In this document: in pieces, positions 16,875-24,713 of the stretch
How the letters are laid out: each line of letters starts with the position of its first letter
How positions within the stretch are numbered: position 1 is the stretch's first letter
NCBI GenBank assembly: GCA_021785795.1
Contig: JAJYEK010000023.1
Span: 1 to 42,777 of the forward strand
DNA length: 42,777 nt
From: Pseudomonadota bacterium
Lineage (GTDB): Bacteria; Pseudomonadota; Gammaproteobacteria; Acidiferrobacterales; UBA6901
Direction of reading: 5' to 3'
Notes under the pieces: generated by a model
Told to the model about the DNA's origin: nothing
Database searches by the model: none
What the model saw: the letters and a program-made list of their open reading frames with translations, nothing else
Program-made: the position numbers and the translations under genes

Positions 16875-17357
16875 TCAGTACGGTGTTCCGTCCCTGCGGC
16901 TGAAGCGCCACCTCCCGTCACCGTCCATCGCGGCAAGGAGATCGTCATCCGGGTAGGACGCCGTATCACCGGGTGTCCGGTCTCCGATCTCGAGATACAG
17001 CACATCACGGTTCGTGCGGTTTAGAAGCTGATGGGCGTCGCCGCTTCCGGCCCTGAAGCCGGCACACATGCCAGCGGCAAGGGCGGTCTCGCCCTCGTCC
17101 GTGACCAGCACCGCATCGCCCGACAGGATGTATACGAATTCGTCCTGCCTCGAGTGGGCATGGCGCAGCGCAGACATGCTCCCCGGGGCAAGACGCGTGA
17201 GGTTCACGCCGAAATTGGTCAGCCCGAAGACGTCGCCCAACGGACGCTTCTCGCGCCCGGCCATGCGGGATGCAAAGGGCTCAGGATAAATCGATGGTTT
17301 CGTCCGAGGCGCCGCCTGCGCGGCGACAATGGCTGCCGGATAATCCCGCTTCGACAT
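16875..17357 (-). CDS. Cupin-domain protein
   Basis: A 160-residue single-domain cupin. The first cupin motif appears as ALRHAHSRQDEFVYILSGDA with two His and one Glu as metal ligands. The second appears in GDAHQLLNRTNRDVLYLEIG with one His. The domain belongs to the small cytoplasmic cupins related to COG3837-type proteins, whose reactions are mostly unknown. The ATG at 17357 follows a perfect GGAGG, so the much longer in-frame reading from 17615 is rejected. The DsrE-like gene converges on it from the left and a P-type ATPase gene is divergent on the right. No substrate can be named. Confidence 0.87.
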   Translation of the reverse strand: MSKRDYPAAIVAAQAAPRTKPSIYPEPFASRMAGREKRPLGDVFGLTNFGVNLTRLAPGSMSALRHAHSRQDEFVYILSGDAVLVTDEGETALAAGMCAGFRAGSGDAHQLLNRTNRDVLYLEIGDRTPGDTASYPDDDLLAAMDGDGRWRFSRRDGTPY

Positions 17358-17716
17358 AGAGTTGCCTCCGGGTGAACAATGGTGAGCGCGCTGGCGCGTC
17401 TGGAAGGGGCAGCCCTGGTGCTCCGCGTCGGGGTGAAGCTGCCTGCTGGGGGCCGCCTTTTCTGGAACGATAATCCACCAGGATCTCGCCGGAAAGCCCA
17501 GTGGCAATCCTGTCGATCGTCCGGCGCGCGCCCGTAACGCGACGATGCGCGATCTCGGTGGGTTGGGTCGGCGCTGCCTCATTGTTCCTGCGCCCGCCCT
17601 GGGGCTGCGCGGCAACCCGGACCGCCGACCTTGGGAACCGGTGCAGCCGGCCCAGATCCGCCGATTCCCGGTGCTCGGCCCGGCCGTCTCTTCTGGTCCG
17701 GTGCGGAAGGTGGGTA
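17358..17716. other. Divergent intergenic region, cupin to ATPase
   Basis: Frames cross it on both strands but give Arg/Pro-rich shadows without motifs. Its right part leads into the predicted promoter of the P-type ATPase gene. No RNA gene or repeat was seen. Confidence 0.4.
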
Positions 17717-17746
17717 TTGGCAGGCCGCCGGCTTTCCCCGTACTAT
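17717..17746 (+). promoter_or_regulatory. Predicted sigma-70 promoter for the ATPase-MFS unit
   Basis: TTGGCA (17717-17722) and TACTAT (17741-17746) are separated by 18 bases. They point toward the P-type ATPase gene with a leader of about 170 bases. This is a sequence match only; no other comparable pair was seen in the gap. Confidence 0.5.
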
Positions 17747-17771
17747 CAGTAAAGGGAAAGGAACCTGGCCA

Positions 17772-17915
17772 ATGCCGCGGGTGCAGTCATCGGAGTTCTC
17801 GTCGCCGTCACGGACTGTCGGTTTCGCCGGATCGCGCGCGTCCGGGCGAGTTGTGTCCGCTGCCGGCCTGGACCCCGACAGTCTTGCGCCCCCGTTGCGC
17901 TCGGCGGGCCGGTAG
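17772..17915 (+). CDS. Possible 47-codon leader ORF
   Basis: A short frame starts with ATG at 17772 after AAGGAA at good spacing and stops at 17915, eight bases before the GTG of the ATPase gene. The predicted peptide is Ser/Arg/Ala-rich with no motif. It could be a translated leader that couples to the ATPase gene or simply chance. Low confidence. Confidence 0.25.
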   Translation: MPRVQSSEFSSPSRTVGFAGSRASGRVVSAAGLDPDSLAPPLRSAGR

Positions 17916-17923
17916 GTGTCGAT

Positions 17924-20686
17924 GTGACCGGGCCTTCGGATCCAGAGACCGAACCGGCGAAAGCCGGGTACGGCTTGAAGATCCATCAGCTGCCGGTCGC
18001 CGACGCGGTCCGGAGTCTGGAGACCACCGTACACGGACTGTCTGCCGCCGAAGCCCGCCGCCGGATCGCCGAATACGGCGCGAACCGGGTGGAAGGGGTG
18101 GCGCGCGAGCCGCTGCTGCTGCGCCTTTTCCGGGAGCTCTTCCGGTTCTTCTCGATCGTGCTTTGGATCGCCGCGGCACTTGCCTTCGTAGCCGACTGGT
18201 ACGCGCCCGGGCAGGGCATGGCGAGGCTCGGCTACGCCATCATTGTGGTCATCCTGGTAAGCGGTCTTTTTTCCTTCTGGCAGGAGTACCGGGCGGAGCA
18301 GACGCTCACGGCCCTGCGCCGGCTGCTGCCGCCGCAGTCCAAGGTTCTGCGCGACGGCAGGATCGCGCGCCTGCCCGTGGATCAGCTGGTGCCGGGAGAC
18401 ATCGTCCTGTTGGAGCAGGGAGATCACGTTCCGGCCGACTGCCGCCTCATTGAAGCGTTCGGGGTGCGCGTCAACAATGCCACCGTCACCGGGGAATCGT
18501 TGCCTCTGGTTCGACAGGCTGGGCCGTCCGCAGCCGCCGACGTGCTGTGGGCGAAAAACGTCTTGCTCGCCGGCACCTCGATGGTCTCGGGCCAGGCAAC
18601 GGCGCTGGTATTTGCCACCGGTGCCTATACGGAGTTCGGCAGGATCGCGCGCCTTACCCAGACTGGCAGGGAAACGGCTTCGCCGTTGCGCCGGGAGATC
18701 GCATACCTGAGCCGACTGATCATCATCCTGGCGGTGATCATCGGGAGCGTGTTTTTCACGATCATCTGGTGGGCAGTCGGCGTTCACTTCTGGCGCGCTT
18801 TCATTTTTGCCATCGGCATCATTGTTGCCATGGTGCCGGAGGGGCTGCTCCCCACGCTCACCCTGGCGCTGGTGCTGGCGACGCAGCGCATGGCCCGACG
18901 CAACGTACTCATTCGCCATCTCCCCTCGGTCGAGACTCTCGGGTCGACGACGGTCATCTGTACCGACAAGACCGGGACTTTGACCCACAACCGCATGCTG
19001 GTGAAGCGGCTTTATCTGGAGGATGGGTTCATCGAGGGCGAAGAGGCAGCCCGGACGCAAGCCATGTTGCGGCGCTCGCGGCCGTTCTTTCTCGCAGCGC
19101 GCCTGTGCCAGGATCTCAAGGAGGGTGTCGTAAACGGAAAGGCCACTCTTCTCGGTGATCCCATGGAAGTTGCCCTGGTGAACATGGCGCAGGCTGCCGG
19201 GGTCGCCGTTCCTGCGGGCCGGCGGGTGGATGAACTGCCGTTCGATGCTGACCGCATGCGGGCCTCGGTCGTCTACGAAGCGGCCGATGGCGCGACCCTC
19301 TACTGCAAGGGCGCTCCCGAAAAGCTGCTTCCGCTCTGCAGCCGGGCCCTCGTCGGCGGCGACAGCCGGGCCTTTCCTGCGGAACTGCTCGGCCGGATCG
19401 TTCGCGCGCAGGAGGAGATGGCCGAGCAGGGCCTGCGCGTTTTGGCATTCGCATACCGGCCGCTCGGATCCTCATGGCAGCACGAGCGTCTGGAGGAAGA
19501 ACTGGTCTTCGCTGGGCTCGTCGGCCTGGAAGATCCGCCTCGCCCGGAAGTGCCCGAAGCGATACGCCGGTGTCGCGAGGCTGGCATCCGTGTGATCATG
19601 GTCACTGGCGACCACCCGCGAACCGCGGTTGCGATCGCGCGCGAAGTCGGGCTTGTGCGGTCGGAGGCGGTACGCGTCATCACCGGCGACATGCTCCGCG
19701 ATCTTTCCGGAATCGAGTTGCGCATTGCGCTGGATGCGGCGGAGATCATCTTTGCCCGGGTCAGCGCTGATCAGAAGCTGGACATTGTCGAGGCCCTGAA
19801 GGAGAAGCGCCACGTGGTGGCGGTCACGGGCGATGGGGTGAACGACGCACCCGCGCTCAAGAGCGCCCATATCGGGATCGCCATGGGAATCAGCGGCACC
19901 GATGTGGCCAAGGAGGCGGCCGACATGGTGCTCCTCGACGACAACTTCGCAAGCATCGTCAATGCCATCGAGGAGGGGCGGGCCGTGTTCCAGAACATCC
20001 GCCGGTTTCTGACCTATATCCTCACGCACAACGTGGCCGAGTTGGTACCGTACCTGGCCTTTGCCCTGTTCGGGATTCCGCTGGCGCTGACGCCCATCCA
20101 GATTCTCTCGATCGACATGGGTACCGATTCGCTGACGGCGCTCGGCCTGGGGGTGGAGGGACCAGGCCCCGAAGTCATGCGCCGGCCGCCGCGGTCAGCC
20201 GGCAAGCGGCTCCTCGATTTGCCGCTGGCGCTGCGCGCATACCTGTTTCTGGGGCTTATCGAGGCGGTGGGTGCCATGACCGCCTTCTTCTTTGTGCTTG
20301 GGAAAGGCGGCTGGTCCTGGGGTGAATCCCTCGCGCGCAACAATCCGCTGTACCGGCAGGCCACGACCGCCTGTCTGAGCGCCATCATCGTGATGCAGGT
20401 GGCAAACGCGTACCTGTGCCGGAGCGCGACCCGGTCACTGTACGCGACGGGATTTTCCGGAAATCTTCTGATAGGCTGGGGCGTGCTGCTGGAAATCGCA
20501 TTGATGCTGCTTATCGACTACACCCGCTGGGGCAACCTGTTCCTGGGGACCCTGCCTCCGGCAGGTGACGTCTGGTTCGTCGTGATCCCTTTTGCCGCCG
20601 GGATGGTACTGCTGGAGGAGTTCCGCAAGTGGATCGTGCGCAGGCAGATTCGAGGGCCGGCCCCGGTCCGGCAGCGCCCCGCCTGA
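17924..20686 (+). CDS. P-type cation-transporting ATPase (type II, Na/K-like group)
   Basis: A 920-residue inner-membrane ion pump. All core motifs are present: an N-terminal cation-ATPase segment (residues 28-60), TGES in the actuator domain (about 188), VPEGLLPTLTLAL in membrane helix 4, the phosphorylated Asp in CTDKTGTLTHN (about 349), KGAPEKLLPLC in the nucleotide domain, TGDGVNDAPALKSAH (about 633), and six C-terminal helices. The VPEGLL...RMARRN and HNVAELVPYLAFALFGIPLA segments recall the P2C (Na/K, H/K) branch rather than heavy-metal pumps, whose Cys-Pro motif is absent. The ion cannot be told from sequence alone. The GTG at 17924 is the only start consistent with the N-terminal domain. 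An MFS gene follows one base after the stop, so co-translation is likely. Confidence 0.92.
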   Translation: MTGPSDPETEPAKAGYGLKIHQLPVADAVRSLETTVHGLSAAEARRRIAEYGANRVEGVAREPLLLRLFRELFRFFSIVLWIAAALAFVADWYAPGQGMARLGYAIIVVILVSGLFSFWQEYRAEQTLTALRRLLPPQSKVLRDGRIARLPVDQLVPGDIVLLEQGDHVPADCRLIEAFGVRVNNATVTGESLPLVRQAGPSAAADVLWAKNVLLAGTSMVSGQATALVFATGAYTEFGRIARLTQTGRETASPLRREIAYLSRLIIILAVIIGSVFFTIIWWAVGVHFWRAFIFAIGIIVAMVPEGLLPTLTLALVLATQRMARRNVLIRHLPSVETLGSTTVICTDKTGTLTHNRMLVKRLYLEDGFIEGEEAARTQAMLRRSRPFFLAARLCQDLKEGVVNGKATLLGDPMEVALVNMAQAAGVAVPAGRRVDELPFDADRMRASVVYEAADGATLYCKGAPEKLLPLCSRALVGGDSRAFPAELLGRIVRAQEEMAEQGLRVLAFAYRPLGSSWQHERLEEELVFAGLVGLEDPPRPEVPEAIRRCREAGIRVIMVTGDHPRTAVAIAREVGLVRSEAVRVITGDMLRDLSGIELRIALDAAEIIFARVSADQKLDIVEALKEKRHVVAVTGDGVNDAPALKSAHIGIAMGISGTDVAKEAADMVLLDDNFASIVNAIEEGRAVFQNIRRFLTYILTHNVAELVPYLAFALFGIPLALTPIQILSIDMGTDSLTALGLGVEGPGPEVMRRPPRSAGKRLLDLPLALRAYLFLGLIEAVGAMTAFFFVLGKGGWSWGESLARNNPLYRQATTACLSAIIVMQVANAYLCRSATRSLYATGFSGNLLIGWGVLLEIALMLLIDYTRWGNLFLGTLPPAGDVWFVVIPFAAGMVLLEEFRKWIVRRQIRGPAPVRQRPA

Positions 20687-20687
20687 C

Positions 20688-21995
20688 ATGACCGGCATGG
20701 CTCATGCTCAGGATCCGGAACGCCTGATGCCGTGGTGGGAAGTGCTTTTCAAGTATTCCCTCTTCGAGGCGGGCGATTCCTCCTGGTCGCTCATCATCGT
20801 GTCGACCTACTTTGGAGCCTTCCTGCAGGCGGTGCTCAAGCAGCCGGGTGCCGATTTCGGCTGGGCCGTCACCACCGCAGCCTTGATCATTGCGGTTTTG
20901 TCGCCGCTTCTGGGGGCGGCTGCCGATCACAGTGGCCGGCGTCAGCCGTACCTGCGGTTTTTCGTGTTTGCGGCAGCCGTGGCGACCGCTGCGCTCGCCT
21001 GGGCGAATACCGTCGACGCCGCGATGCTGCTGTTCATCATTGCCTATATCTGCGTCAATGGCGCTTTTACCTTTTTTACCGCGATGCTGCCGGCGGTAAG
21101 CACCCGCAGTAATGTCTCCAGCGTGGTCAGCATGACCGTCGGGGTCGGTTATGCCGGCGCGCTGCTGTGCATGCTTACGCTGAGTCCGCTGGTCCGGACC
21201 AACGCGCTCGCCGACCGCGTGTTCCTGCCCATGGGCATCATCTACCTGGTGTTGGCCATGCCTGCAATGTTTCTCGCCCCGGATTTCGTGCGCAGGCATT
21301 CCGGCAGGTTGGATTTGGCCGCGGCCTATGGCCGGATCCGCCGCACCCTTGGCGAGGCGCGCAAGCACCGGTTTCTGTTCCGCTTTCTGGTTGGCGATTT
21401 CCTGTACGAGAATGCCGTTGCTTCCGTGATTACCCTGATGGGTCTTTACGCGCGCAATGTGATGGGCTTCGAGGCGGGCGAGATTGCCGCGCTGTTCGGA
21501 CCGGCCATCGTTGTTGCGATGCTGTCGGCCTGGTTCCTGTTCGGCCCCCTCGTGCGGGCTGTCGGCCCCAAGCGGGCGGTGCTCGCCGATCTGAGCGTAT
21601 GGCTGCTGCTCTTCGTCGCGGTGCTCGCCATCCGGCCGGATAGCTCGCTCCATATCGGCCGTCTGCGGCTGGACGACAAGCAGCTGTTTGCCGCAGTCGT
21701 TGCGCCACTGGCTGGTATCGGGCTCGCAGGGGTGTGGACAACCAGCCGCGTGTTTTTGACTGCACTGACACCGGTTGAAATTTCTGGAGAAGTCTGGGGT
21801 CTATACAATCTGTCCGGGCGCACTGCGAGCGTCTTGGGCGATGCCACTTGGTCAACGGTCCTGACGCTGGTGGGGGAACGCGCCCTCGGTTATCAGGTGG
21901 CCGTTGTGGCGCTGGGTGTCTATGTGTTTCTGGGAGCGGCGCTGGTTGCAACGGTTCCCGATGTCCGCCCCTCGGAGGCGAATTTTCTGCCGTGA
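20688..21995 (+). CDS. MFS transporter, UMF1/Atg22-like
   Basis: A 435-residue transporter with about 12 hydrophobic helices. The N-terminus reads WWEVLFKYSLFEAGDSSWSL, which resembles the opening of UMF1 (Atg22-like) major facilitators, and the loop AAADHSGRRQPYL is the MFS signature between helices 2 and 3. The substrate is unknown; relatives are proposed effluxers. ATG at 20688 lies one base after the ATPase stop (TGACATG), so the long upstream reading in the same frame, which overlaps the ATPase, is rejected. The tight coupling suggests both proteins serve one ion- or solute-balance task, which is inference. Confidence 0.85.
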   Translation: MTGMAHAQDPERLMPWWEVLFKYSLFEAGDSSWSLIIVSTYFGAFLQAVLKQPGADFGWAVTTAALIIAVLSPLLGAAADHSGRRQPYLRFFVFAAAVATAALAWANTVDAAMLLFIIAYICVNGAFTFFTAMLPAVSTRSNVSSVVSMTVGVGYAGALLCMLTLSPLVRTNALADRVFLPMGIIYLVLAMPAMFLAPDFVRRHSGRLDLAAAYGRIRRTLGEARKHRFLFRFLVGDFLYENAVASVITLMGLYARNVMGFEAGEIAALFGPAIVVAMLSAWFLFGPLVRAVGPKRAVLADLSVWLLLFVAVLAIRPDSSLHIGRLRLDDKQLFAAVVAPLAGIGLAGVWTTSRVFLTALTPVEISGEVWGLYNLSGRTASVLGDATWSTVLTLVGERALGYQVAVVALGVYVFLGAALVATVPDVRPSEANFLP

Positions 21996-22380
21996 CATCC
22001 TAACCGGCGGCGACCGTTGACCGGCCAGGGCGAGCGGCCCCGCGGTACGGCTAGCGTATGTGGCGGCCCGCAGGACCAGGGCAGCAGTACGCAGTAGTCT
22101 ATATATATAAGGAAAGCGGGACCGCGACCGCGGTCTTGCAGCGAGTTTGTGCGTATCGGGCCCTAACCGCATGGTCTGCAAGGTTGCCCATGCCTGTCGG
22201 GCCGGAGCGGGTTGCGCCAAGTCCCGGCGGATGGGGCGGTATCCACCCGGGTAGGCACGGTCCGGGATCCGGTCGCAGGGCGGCGGACGCGCCATCGGCA
22301 TTGATAATCGGGATTGCCTCGGGGCACAACGTGTATTAAACCATCTATATGGCTTCGTGTACCGTAGAGGACGATCCAGC
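21996..22380. other. Intergenic, no gene recognised
   Basis: About 385 bases between the MFS gene and the small membrane protein gene. It holds an AT-rich run (TCTATATATATAAGG around 22098-22112) that could contain a -10 element, but no matching -35 is clear. CCATCTATATGG (22342-22353) is an imperfect palindrome near the start of the next gene. No coding signal was seen. Confidence 0.4.
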
Positions 22381-22773
22381 ATGAAAACCTTCGATGTCGC
22401 CCCCGTGGAACTCGTCAACGAAGCGTACGCGGCCGCGCTGCGGCAATACCGCGGGCGCTGGAGCGTTCGCATCGCGAAACTTCTGACCGTGCTCGGAGCG
22501 GCCGCATTTGCGGTGTCCGGCAAACTCGTCGTGTTGCCGCACCTGCCTATCGCCTTGGCGCTCTGGGGTTTCGGGCTCGGCGAGCTTGGGGCGATCCTCT
22601 TCGTGCCCGGGGCGAGCTACTGGCTGATCCGCCGCCTCGGGGTCACGCGCCGGCGCATCGCTGCCCGATTGGGCGCGGACCTGGTGCGCAGCGAGACGGT
22701 GCCGGTGCAGTCCGTGGGCTGCGAACCTGGTGTGCCGCACGTGGCAGCCGGACGTTCCGGAGTGTTAGGATAA
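22381..22773 (+). CDS. Small membrane protein of unknown function
   Basis: A 130-residue protein with two likely membrane helices around LLTVLGAAAFAVSGKLVVL and LALWGFGLGELGAILFVPGA, followed by a basic cytoplasmic segment (RRLGVTRRRIAARLG). I recognise no family. ATG at 22381 is preferred to the in-frame ATG at 22357, as it removes an unsupported basic lead. It lies 39 bases before the flavin reductase gene on the same strand and may share a transcript with it. Confidence 0.55.
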   Translation: MKTFDVAPVELVNEAYAAALRQYRGRWSVRIAKLLTVLGAAAFAVSGKLVVLPHLPIALALWGFGLGELGAILFVPGASYWLIRRLGVTRRRIAARLGADLVRSETVPVQSVGCEPGVPHVAAGRSGVLG

Positions 22774-22812
22774 AGGTCCGCAGTTGAACAACCAGAAGAC
22801 GGGGGTAATCTG

Positions 22813-23376
22813 ATGGGCAATAAATACAATGTGGCTGTCATGGTCGGCAGCCTGCGCAAGGGTTCCTACAGCCGTATGATGGCGCTCGCCGCCGCCGGAC
22901 TTGCTCCGCCGTCTCTCGTCCTGAACACCGTGGAAATTGCAGACTTGCCGCTCTATAACGAGGATCTGGACGGGGCTAATCCGCCTGCCGCCTGGACAGC
23001 GTTCCGCCAGGCAGTGAGGAACTCGGATGCGCTGCTGTTCGTCACGCCCGAATACAACCGGTCGGTGCCGGCACCGCTCAAGAATGCCATTGACGTCGGC
23101 TCGCGTCCGTACGGACAGAGTGTCTTCGGAGGAAAGCCCGGCGCCATCATCAGCCTGTCGCAGGGCGCGATCGGTGCCTTCGGCGCAAACCACCATCTGC
23201 GGCAATCGCTCGTGTTCCTGGATGTGCCGATGCTGCAGCAGCCGGAAGCCTACATTGGCGGCAGCGCGAACTTGTTCGACGAAAAAGGCAATTTGAAGAA
23301 CGACGGCACCAGGGAGTTCCTGCAGAAGTACCTGCAGGCCTTCAGCGAGTGGATTGCGCGGCATGCGCGCGCTTGA
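22813..23376 (+). CDS. NADPH-dependent FMN reductase
   Basis: A 187-residue flavodoxin-fold reductase of the chromate/azoreductase (COG0431) type. The FMN phosphate-binding loop is GSLRKGSYSRMM near the N-terminus, and the second family signature is TPEYNRSVPAPLKNAIDVGS (about residues 77-96), followed by GKPGAIISLSQGAIG. Such enzymes reduce FMN or quinones using NAD(P)H in the cytoplasm and protect against oxidative stress; the physiological substrate is not known. It shares the + strand with the small membrane protein and is convergent with the glutathione S-transferase gene, so a stress-related neighbourhood is possible. Confidence 0.93.
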   Translation: MGNKYNVAVMVGSLRKGSYSRMMALAAAGLAPPSLVLNTVEIADLPLYNEDLDGANPPAAWTAFRQAVRNSDALLFVTPEYNRSVPAPLKNAIDVGSRPYGQSVFGGKPGAIISLSQGAIGAFGANHHLRQSLVFLDVPMLQQPEAYIGGSANLFDEKGNLKNDGTREFLQKYLQAFSEWIARHARA

Positions 23377-23516
23377 AGCGCGGATCGGGCCGGCTGTTCC
23401 GGCAACGTTGCGGGACGGGATGAAGCGATGCGCGCATGGGACCGGGCCGCGATCCTGACGCCGTTATGACGCCCTGGTCGCGGCCTGGCTGCCGTGGCTG
23501 ATGCGGACGGTCCCGG

Positions 23517-23534
23517 TCCCGGCGGTGGCCGGGA
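23517..23534. terminator. GC hairpin between convergent genes (weak)
   Basis: TCCCGG (23517-23522) pairs with CCGGGA (23529-23534) around six bases, ten bases from the stop of the glutathione S-transferase gene. No T-tract is visible on either strand, so terminator function is uncertain. Confidence 0.25.
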
Positions 23535-23543
23535 GCGGCTCCG

Positions 23544-24152
23544 CTATTTCAGCAGTCCCTCCTCTTTCATCGCTTCCTGCACTGCGGGACGAGCCGCGAT
23601 GTGGGCCATGTAGTCCCGGAGCAGCGGCCATTTCCCGAGATCGATATTCAGGAAGCCGGTCCAGTTGAGTATCGTGAAGAGGTAGGCATCCGCGATGGTG
23701 AATTTCCCGCCGAACAGAAACTCATTGCCGTCGAGCCGTTCCGACAGGTAATCGAAGCGGCGGCCGAGAGCGCTGATCTGGTTCTGCTTCCATTCCGCGG
23801 TGATCTTGGGATTGAACATCGGACCAAACTGCTTGTGCACTTCCGATGAGATGAAGTTCAGCCACTCAATTACCCGGTAGTGGTCCATCGTTCCGGCACG
23901 CGGTGACAGGCTGGATCCGGGCTTCTGGTCGGCGAGATACTGGAGGATGACGGCCACCTCGGTCAGCAGTTCGCCATTATCGAGGCGCAATGCGGGTACA
24001 TAGCCCTTGGGGTTGATTTTGTAATAGTCTTCGCCGGCGTCAGTCTGATGTTTGGAGAGATCAACCTTCTGCAGCTCGCACTGCAGTCCTGCCTCACGCA
24101 GAACGATGTGCGGGGCCATGGAGCAGGCGCCGGGGGTAAAATATAGTTTCAT
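23544..24152 (-). CDS. gst: Glutathione S-transferase (beta class)
   Basis: A 202-residue cytoplasmic transferase that joins glutathione to electrophiles. The thioredoxin-like N-terminal domain begins MKLYFTPGACSMAPHIVLRE with the cysteine at position 10 typical of bacterial beta-class enzymes. It continues with NPKGYVPALRLDNGELLTE, which contains the glutathione-binding cis-Pro and the E(L/S) stretch, and a helical C-terminal domain follows. Length and order match E. coli Gst. GAGAGGAA precedes the ATG. A 22-base palindrome upstream, between this gene and the divergent LsrG-like gene, is a candidate operator for one or both. Confidence 0.94.
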   Translation of the reverse strand: MKLYFTPGACSMAPHIVLREAGLQCELQKVDLSKHQTDAGEDYYKINPKGYVPALRLDNGELLTEVAVILQYLADQKPGSSLSPRAGTMDHYRVIEWLNFISSEVHKQFGPMFNPKITAEWKQNQISALGRRFDYLSERLDGNEFLFGGKFTIADAYLFTILNWTGFLNIDLGKWPLLRDYMAHIAARPAVQEAMKEEGLLK

Positions 24153-24236
24153 AGATGCGGTTCCTCTCGCTTATTGGGATGGGTCGTTTCTGTCCGGGGA
24201 GGACTCGGGCAGGCGCTGTGTACGGCCGCCCGACCC

Positions 24237-24258
24237 CGGATCATACCGCTATGATCCG
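24237..24258. promoter_or_regulatory. 22-bp palindrome between divergent genes
   Basis: CGGATCATA (24237-24245) and TATGATCCG (24250-24258) are perfect inverted arms around CCGC. The site is 85 bases upstream of the glutathione S-transferase start and 147 bases upstream of the LsrG-like gene. Its size and symmetry suit a dimeric repressor such as a TetR or MarR type; no such regulator gene is in the window. Confidence 0.5.
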
Positions 24259-24404
24259 CTTTTGCGGTAATCGTTCCGGATGGGCCTAGCGCGGCCGGGA
24301 CTGGCAGATGGGGCTGTGGGCCGGAATCCGGAGACGGTACCGGCATCCCATGCCGGGTAGTATCATGGCCGCCAGCCCTGGCGCAAACCGGACGGAGGCC
24401 TGTC

Positions 24405-24713
24405 ATGCATGTTACCGTGGTCGACGTGCACGTGAAGCCGGAACATGTTGCTGATTTCATCGAGGCGACGCGTGTCAACCATCTGGCATCGGTCCGCGAA
24501 CCGGGCAATCTGCGCTTCGACGTTCTGCAGTCGCCGCAGGAGCCGGGCCGGTTCCTGCTGTACGAGGCCTATGCCTCGGCCGAGGCGGCGGCGGCCCACC
24601 GGCAGACCCCGCATTACGTTCGGTGGCGCGACGCCGTCATGGACTGGATGGCGGCGCCCCGCGTCGGGGCCCCCTACCTGGGACTCTTTCCGCAACCGGA
24701 TGGCTCCGAGTGA
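24405..24713 (+). CDS. LsrG-like ABM-domain protein
   Basis: A 102-residue protein with one antibiotic-biosynthesis-monooxygenase domain of ferredoxin-like fold. The pattern MHVTVVDVHVKPEHVADFIE, then NHLASVREPGNLRFDVLQS, FLLYEAYASAEAAAAHRQTP and HYVRWRD follows LsrG and related small isomerases or oxygenases. LsrG acts on the phosphorylated autoinducer-2 product, but no other lsr gene is here, so that role is not claimed. Its stop overlaps the GTG start of the alcohol dehydrogenase gene (GTGA), which points to coupled translation and a joint pathway, perhaps removal of a reactive carbonyl or quinone. Confidence 0.87.
   Translation: MHVTVVDVHVKPEHVADFIEATRVNHLASVREPGNLRFDVLQSPQEPGRFLLYEAYASAEAAAAHRQTPHYVRWRDAVMDWMAAPRVGAPYLGLFPQPDGSE

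Noticed and set aside
17358..17615. N-terminal extension of the cupin protein
   Set aside because: Arg/Pro-rich with no homology, and a perfect GGAGG lies directly before the ATG at 17357.
17579..19060. 493-codon minus-strand frame overlapping the P-type ATPase gene
   Set aside because: Mirror of the ATPase codons with no motif of its own.
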